In this document: positions 40,221-43,062 of the stretch, piece after piece | Numbering within the stretch: position 1 is the first letter of the stretch | Layout of the letters: every line of letters starts with the position of its first letter | Assembly: GCA_024102915.1 (NCBI GenBank) | Contig: JAGFJG010000194.1 | Coordinates: 1-43,062 of the forward strand | Direction of reading: 5' to 3' | Origin: Caldilineales bacterium | GTDB taxonomy: Bacteria; Chloroflexota; Anaerolineae; J102 | Length of the DNA: 43,062 nt | Program-made: the position numbers and the translations under genes | The notes under the pieces: generated by a model | Databases searched by the model: none | What the model was told of the DNA's origin: nothing | What the model saw: the letters and a program-made list of their open reading frames with translations, nothing else

Positions 40221-41003
40221 ATGCTTCTTTCTCTCGCCCAAATCGACATCACCCTCGGCGACCGTGACGCCAACCTTGAGCGTGGACACGAACTCGTGCA
40301 GGAAGCGGCGCGGACTGGCTCCGACCTGCTGGTCTTCCCCGAACTGTGGACGACCGGCTACGACCTGGAACGGGCGGCGGAATTGGCGGAGGACGTGCCG
40401 GACGGGTTCACCGCCCGCACGCTGGCCGCGTGGGCGCAGGCCTATGGCCTGTGGATCACCGGCTCTTTTCTCGCCCGCGGCGAAGGCGGCGTTTACAATG
40501 CCGCGCCTCTTTTCGGGCCGGGCGGCGAGGTGTTGGGGCCCTACTGCAAAATCCATCGTTTTGGCCTCATGGCCGAAGACCAATGGTTGCAGGCGGGTCA
40601 ACAGCCGGGGCTACTCGACCTGCCCTGGGGCAAGACCGGCCTCGCCATCTGCTACGACTTGCGCTTCCCCGAACTCTTTCGCAGCTACGCCCTACAGGGC
40701 GCTCGCCTGGTTTTGCTGCCTAGCGAATGGCCGCATCCCCGTCTCGCTCATTGGCGCACCTTGATCCGCGCCCGCGCCATCGAGAACCAGTGCTTCGTCG
40801 CCGCCGTGAATCGCGTGGGCAGCGACCGCGCCAATAGCTTTTGCGGCCATTCCGCCCTGATCGATCCCTGGGGCGAGACGGTTGTTGAAGTAGACGAAAC
40901 ACCCCAGCTTTTGACCGCCGCCATCGACCTCGACCTGGCCGACGCCGTGCGCGCCCGCATCCCCGTTTTCGCCGACCGCCGCCCAGACTTGTATTCACTC
41001 TAA
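40221..41003 (+). CDS. Carbon-nitrogen hydrolase (nitrilase superfamily amidase)
   Basis: This nitrilase-superfamily enzyme of 260 residues has the catalytic triad Glu41 (VFPELW), Lys110 (YCKIHRF) and Cys144 (AICYDLRFPELF). It probably hydrolyses an amide such as omega-amide or N-carbamyl compounds. The YDLRFPELF and ENQCFVAAVNRVG motifs fit the omega-amidase/Nit2-like or N-carbamylputrescine-type branches; the choice cannot be made from sequence. The protein is cytoplasmic. The start ATG 40221 follows repeats with no ribosome-binding site. Its stop codon TAA (41001-41003) lies in the first three bases of the 163-bp element. Confidence 0.93.
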   Translation: MLLSLAQIDITLGDRDANLERGHELVQEAARTGSDLLVFPELWTTGYDLERAAELAEDVPDGFTARTLAAWAQAYGLWITGSFLARGEGGVYNAAPLFGPGGEVLGPYCKIHRFGLMAEDQWLQAGQQPGLLDLPWGKTGLAICYDLRFPELFRSYALQGARLVLLPSEWPHPRLAHWRTLIRARAIENQCFVAAVNRVGSDRANSFCGHSALIDPWGETVVEVDETPQLLTAAIDLDLADAVRARIPVFADRRPDLYSL

Positions 41004-41163
41004 ACTGAAGTCACGACGAAACCAATAGTTTTGTTCTCGATGATAGACGGCGGACGATAGACGATGGAGCACGTTTTGCCAGTGCATTTTGCCATCGTCC
41101 ATCGTCAATGGTCTATCGCCAACTGGCTGACAAAAGTATCGTTTTCATTGTGATGTTAGTTTA
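41001..41163. repeat. 163-bp element with terminal inverted repeats and heptamer arms (copy 2)
   Basis: Its ends TAAACTGAAGTCAC... and the complement of ...GTGATGTTAGTTTA match at 26 of 34 positions. The left arm has heptamers TGATAGA CGGCGGA CGATAGA CGATGGA (from 41041), and the right arm the inverted series CCATCGT CCATCGT CAATGGT CTATCGC (from 41092). The left end aligns closely with the complement of the right end of copy 1 (8991-9153). It has no coding capacity. It lies between the nitrilase and cupin genes and supplies the nitrilase stop codon. Confidence 0.85.
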
Positions 41164-41199
41164 AGTGGTCGTCCTTTTTCACCCACAGGAGCCAACCCG

Positions 41200-41622
41200 T
41201 TGACAGACCCCGAACTCAAGCGCTTCATTGGCCCCGGCGATGCGCAGGTGGAGGAACTGCCGCGCGGGCTGCACGAATGGATCAGCCGCGCCGGTTTGAC
41301 CGCGACCGAACAGATTATTTTGGTGCGGGTGACGATGGCTGCGGGCAAGGGTCACGCCTTTCATTGCCATCCGCCCATGGAGGAGATCGTTTACGTGCTG
41401 TCGGGGCAGGCCGAGCAATGGGTGGAGCGCGATTGCCGCATCCTGGGACCGGGCGAGGCCGTCCATATCCCCAAAGACGTGGTGCACGCCACGCACAACG
41501 CCGGCGACGCCGAACTCGTCTTCCTGGCTATCCTTTCGCCCGCCAATGCGGAGGGGCCGGGTATGATCGATGTTTCGGGCGAGGAACCCTGGGCGAGCCT
41601 GCGCGGGAAAACAATACACTGA
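41200..41622 (+). CDS. Cupin domain protein, TTG start
   Basis: This is a single-domain cupin of 140 residues. The metal-binding motif 1 is HAFHCHPPMEEIVYVLSG (about 55-72, with His and Glu ligands), and motif 2 is LGPGEAVHIPKDVVHATHN (about 87-105, with a final His ligand). An N-terminal part (PGDAQVEELPRGLHEWISR) precedes the barrel. Such proteins may be enzymes or sugar/metabolite sensors; the function is not readable. The TTG at 41200 is the best start: AGGAG (41187-41191) lies 8 bases before it, and no ATG fits. The gene follows a repeat element, so its promoter is either inside that element or reads through from the nitrilase gene. Confidence 0.85.
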   Translation: MTDPELKRFIGPGDAQVEELPRGLHEWISRAGLTATEQIILVRVTMAAGKGHAFHCHPPMEEIVYVLSGQAEQWVERDCRILGPGEAVHIPKDVVHATHNAGDAELVFLAILSPANAEGPGMIDVSGEEPWASLRGKTIH

Positions 41623-41706
41623 TAGCGCAGATGCACGCAGATAGCCCCATATTTTTTGGGGATTGCTTGCGAACATCAGCGATTTATCCGCGTCATCCGC
41701 GTACCA
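41621..41706. repeat. Short hairpin element ending ATCCGCGTACCA (copy 3)
   Basis: This third member of the family overlaps the cupin stop codon. The left part has GCGCAGAT and ACGCAGAT, the right part TATCCGCG and CATCCGCG, and it ends ATCCGCGTACCA. A CCCC-loop-GGGG hairpin is at 41645-41661. It occupies most of the spacer before the next gene. Confidence 0.7.
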
Positions 41707-41748
41707 ATCCTTACCGCTTTTTCAGCGAATCAAAATAAAGGAAATCAT

Positions 41749-42882
41749 ATGCCTGACATCACCGTCCTCGGCGCTGGCCTGGTTGGCAGCGCCATTATCA
41801 AAGACCTGGCAAAAGAGCCCGGATTCAATGTCACCGCCGTTGACCTGAACGAGACCGGGCTGCGTAAACTGGCATCCGTGGCGCGTGTGCAAGCCGCCGA
41901 TCTGCGCCAGCCGGGCGTGGTCGAATTGGTGATCGCAGACAGTGATCTGGTCGTGTGCGCCGTACCCGGTTTCATGGGCTTCGAGACATTGCGGCGCATC
42001 ATCGAGACAGGTAAGCCGGTGGTCGATATTTCCTTCTTTCCCGAAGATGCGTTCTTGCTCGACGATCTGGCCAGAGCCAGGGGCGTGACCGCCGTCGTCG
42101 ATTGTGGCGTCGCCCCAGGGTTGTGCAATCTGCTGCTCGGCTATGCGGACACGCAACTCGACGCCATCGATAGCTATGTGTGTTATGTGGGCGGGCTGCC
42201 GCAGGTGCGACACTGGCCTTTCGAATACAAGGCAGTGTTCTCGCCCATCGACGTGATCGAGGAATACACCCGCCCTGCCCGCCTGATCGAATACGGCCAA
42301 CAGGTGGTGCGCCCGGCCCTTTCCGATCTCGAACTGCGCGACTTCCCCGGCATCGGCACGCTCGAAGCTTTCAACACCGACGGCCTGCGCTCCTTGATGC
42401 GCACGATGGATATCCCCTTTATGAAAGAAAAGACGCTGCGCTATCCCGGCCACGCCGAACTGATGCGCGTCTTTCGCGATAGCGGCTTCTTTGACGAAAG
42501 CCCCATCGACGTGCGCGGGCAATCCGTCCGCCCCATCGACCTCACCTCGCGGCTGCTCTTCACCCAATGGCACATGCAGGAAGGCGAGGAGGATTTCACG
42601 GTTATGGAAGTGGCGATCACGGGGTGTCGCGAAGGCCGGGAAATGCGTTACACCTTCGACCTACTGGATCGGTACGACCGCGCCAGCCAGACAACAGCCA
42701 TGGCGCGCACGACCGGATACACCTGCGCCATCGCCGTGCGTCAGGTCTTGGCCGGGCGTTTTCGCCAGCCGGGGATTTACCCGCCCGAATTCCTGGGTCG
42801 GACGCCGGGCCTATACGAGATTTTCCTGGGCGAGTACGAAAGCCGGGGCATCAAAATCACGGCGAATGTCACGGAAATCTGA
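41749..42882 (+). CDS. Saccharopine/lysine 6-dehydrogenase-like protein
   Basis: This NAD(P)-dependent oxidoreductase of the saccharopine dehydrogenase family has 377 residues. The Rossmann motif VLGAGLVGSAII is at about 5-16, followed by a Val-Asp-Leu (VDLNE) acidic end of strand 2 that suggests NAD. DCGVAPGLCNLLLGY (about 120-134) is the hallmark of the lysine 6-dehydrogenase/saccharopine reductase-like group. The length matches L-lysine 6-dehydrogenase, but other imino-acid or amino-acid dehydrogenases share this layout. The frame is open from 41656, yet the true start is ATG 41749 after AAAGGAAA; earlier codons cover the hairpin element. Downstream is a heptamer array. Confidence 0.9.
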   Translation: MPDITVLGAGLVGSAIIKDLAKEPGFNVTAVDLNETGLRKLASVARVQAADLRQPGVVELVIADSDLVVCAVPGFMGFETLRRIIETGKPVVDISFFPEDAFLLDDLARARGVTAVVDCGVAPGLCNLLLGYADTQLDAIDSYVCYVGGLPQVRHWPFEYKAVFSPIDVIEEYTRPARLIEYGQQVVRPALSDLELRDFPGIGTLEAFNTDGLRSLMRTMDIPFMKEKTLRYPGHAELMRVFRDSGFFDESPIDVRGQSVRPIDLTSRLLFTQWHMQEGEEDFTVMEVAITGCREGREMRYTFDLLDRYDRASQTTAMARTTGYTCAIAVRQVLAGRFRQPGIYPPEFLGRTPGLYEIFLGEYESRGIKITANVTEI

Positions 42883-42933
42883 GACGTGGGACGGATGCTT
42901 TGATGCTTGACGCTGCCCATCCCAGGTGATACC

Positions 42934-43017
42934 ATCCAATCCGCAATCCGCAATCCGCAATCCGCAATCCGCCATCCGCAATACTCAATCCGCACTCCGC
43001 AATCCGCAATTTTCCAT
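42934..43017. repeat. Twelve-unit heptamer array (CCGCAAT type)
   Basis: Twelve 7-base units follow without interruption: ATCCAAT, four CCGCAAT, CCGCCAT, CCGCAAT, ACTCAAT, CCGCACT, two CCGCAAT and TTTCCAT. This is the longest array in the window. It lies after the dehydrogenase gene and is followed by C-rich DNA to the window end (43018-43062) in which I see no gene. Confidence 0.93.
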
Positions 43018-43062
43018 CGACCCCCGCACTCAATCCTCCCTCACCCCCCCAGACCCTCTCGG

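Noticed and set aside
41656..41748. An N-terminal extension of the dehydrogenase
   Set aside because: The extension is coded by the hairpin element, and a good ribosome-binding site precedes ATG 41749.
42934..43017. Possible CRISPR array
   Set aside because: The 7-base units are contiguous, without spacers, and no cas gene is present. The same holds for the TCACTGC arrays.

Overview
The window looks like a chromosomal segment of a Chloroflexota bacterium, probably Anaerolineae-like. This is an inference from several traits. The DNA is GC-rich (about 58% in a sampled coding line). A bacterial mevalonate kinase is present. A solute-binding lipoprotein carries the Val/Glu/Lys/Thr linker common in that phylum. 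selB sits beside a coiled-coil gene, and a pyruvate:ferredoxin oxidoreductase sits beside a dihydroorotate-dehydrogenase-like gene. No rRNA, tRNA, integrase, transposase or CRISPR array is visible, and no taxonomic marker settles the name.

Layout. 1-5.2 kb: an unknown gene, rfbB, an orphan Mn/Zn-type ABC ATPase, and convergent recD2. 5.2-6.4 kb: a DUF2283 gene and an AT-richer WD40 gene. 6.6-10.2 kb (minus strand): MoxR ATPase, three small or uncharacterised genes, and a VWA protein, read as one MoxR/VWA chaperone-type locus. 10.5-15.2 kb: nifJ and a DHOD-like flavoprotein. 15.3-18.4 kb: a coiled-coil gene translationally coupled to selB. 18.7-22.3 kb: a small alpha/beta protein, a Gmad2-type lipoprotein, a small sulfotransferase and a lipid kinase. 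22.4-26.9 kb: asnS, a WecA/TagO-like transferase, RNase Z and mevalonate kinase. 27-30.4 kb: an NfeD/SPFH membrane pair and a secreted HEXXH protein.

30.4-38.9 kb (minus strand) is a sugar-scavenging cluster: LacI regulator, two sugar permeases, solute-binding lipoprotein, GH78 alpha-L-rhamnosidase and a GH43-like enzyme. It has no ATPase gene of its own, and two near-palindromic operators lie upstream of lacI. 39.2-42.9 kb holds a polytopic membrane protein, a nitrilase-family amidase, a cupin, and a saccharopine/lysine-6-dehydrogenase-like enzyme.

The most unusual feature lies between the genes. At least eight intergenic spaces carry arrays with an almost strict 7-bp period, built from several unrelated unit sequences. 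Many arrays run directly into a start or stop codon in place of a Shine-Dalgarno sequence. The same period appears in the arms of two 163-bp elements with terminal inverted repeats, in a degenerate 113-bp relative and in a short hairpin. A second family of roughly 85-95 bp elements, ending in ATCCGYGTACCA, occurs three times. Several promoters share an extended -10 (TGCTATAAT or TGCTATACT), and one of them sits so close to mevalonate kinase that the mRNA is predicted to be leaderless.
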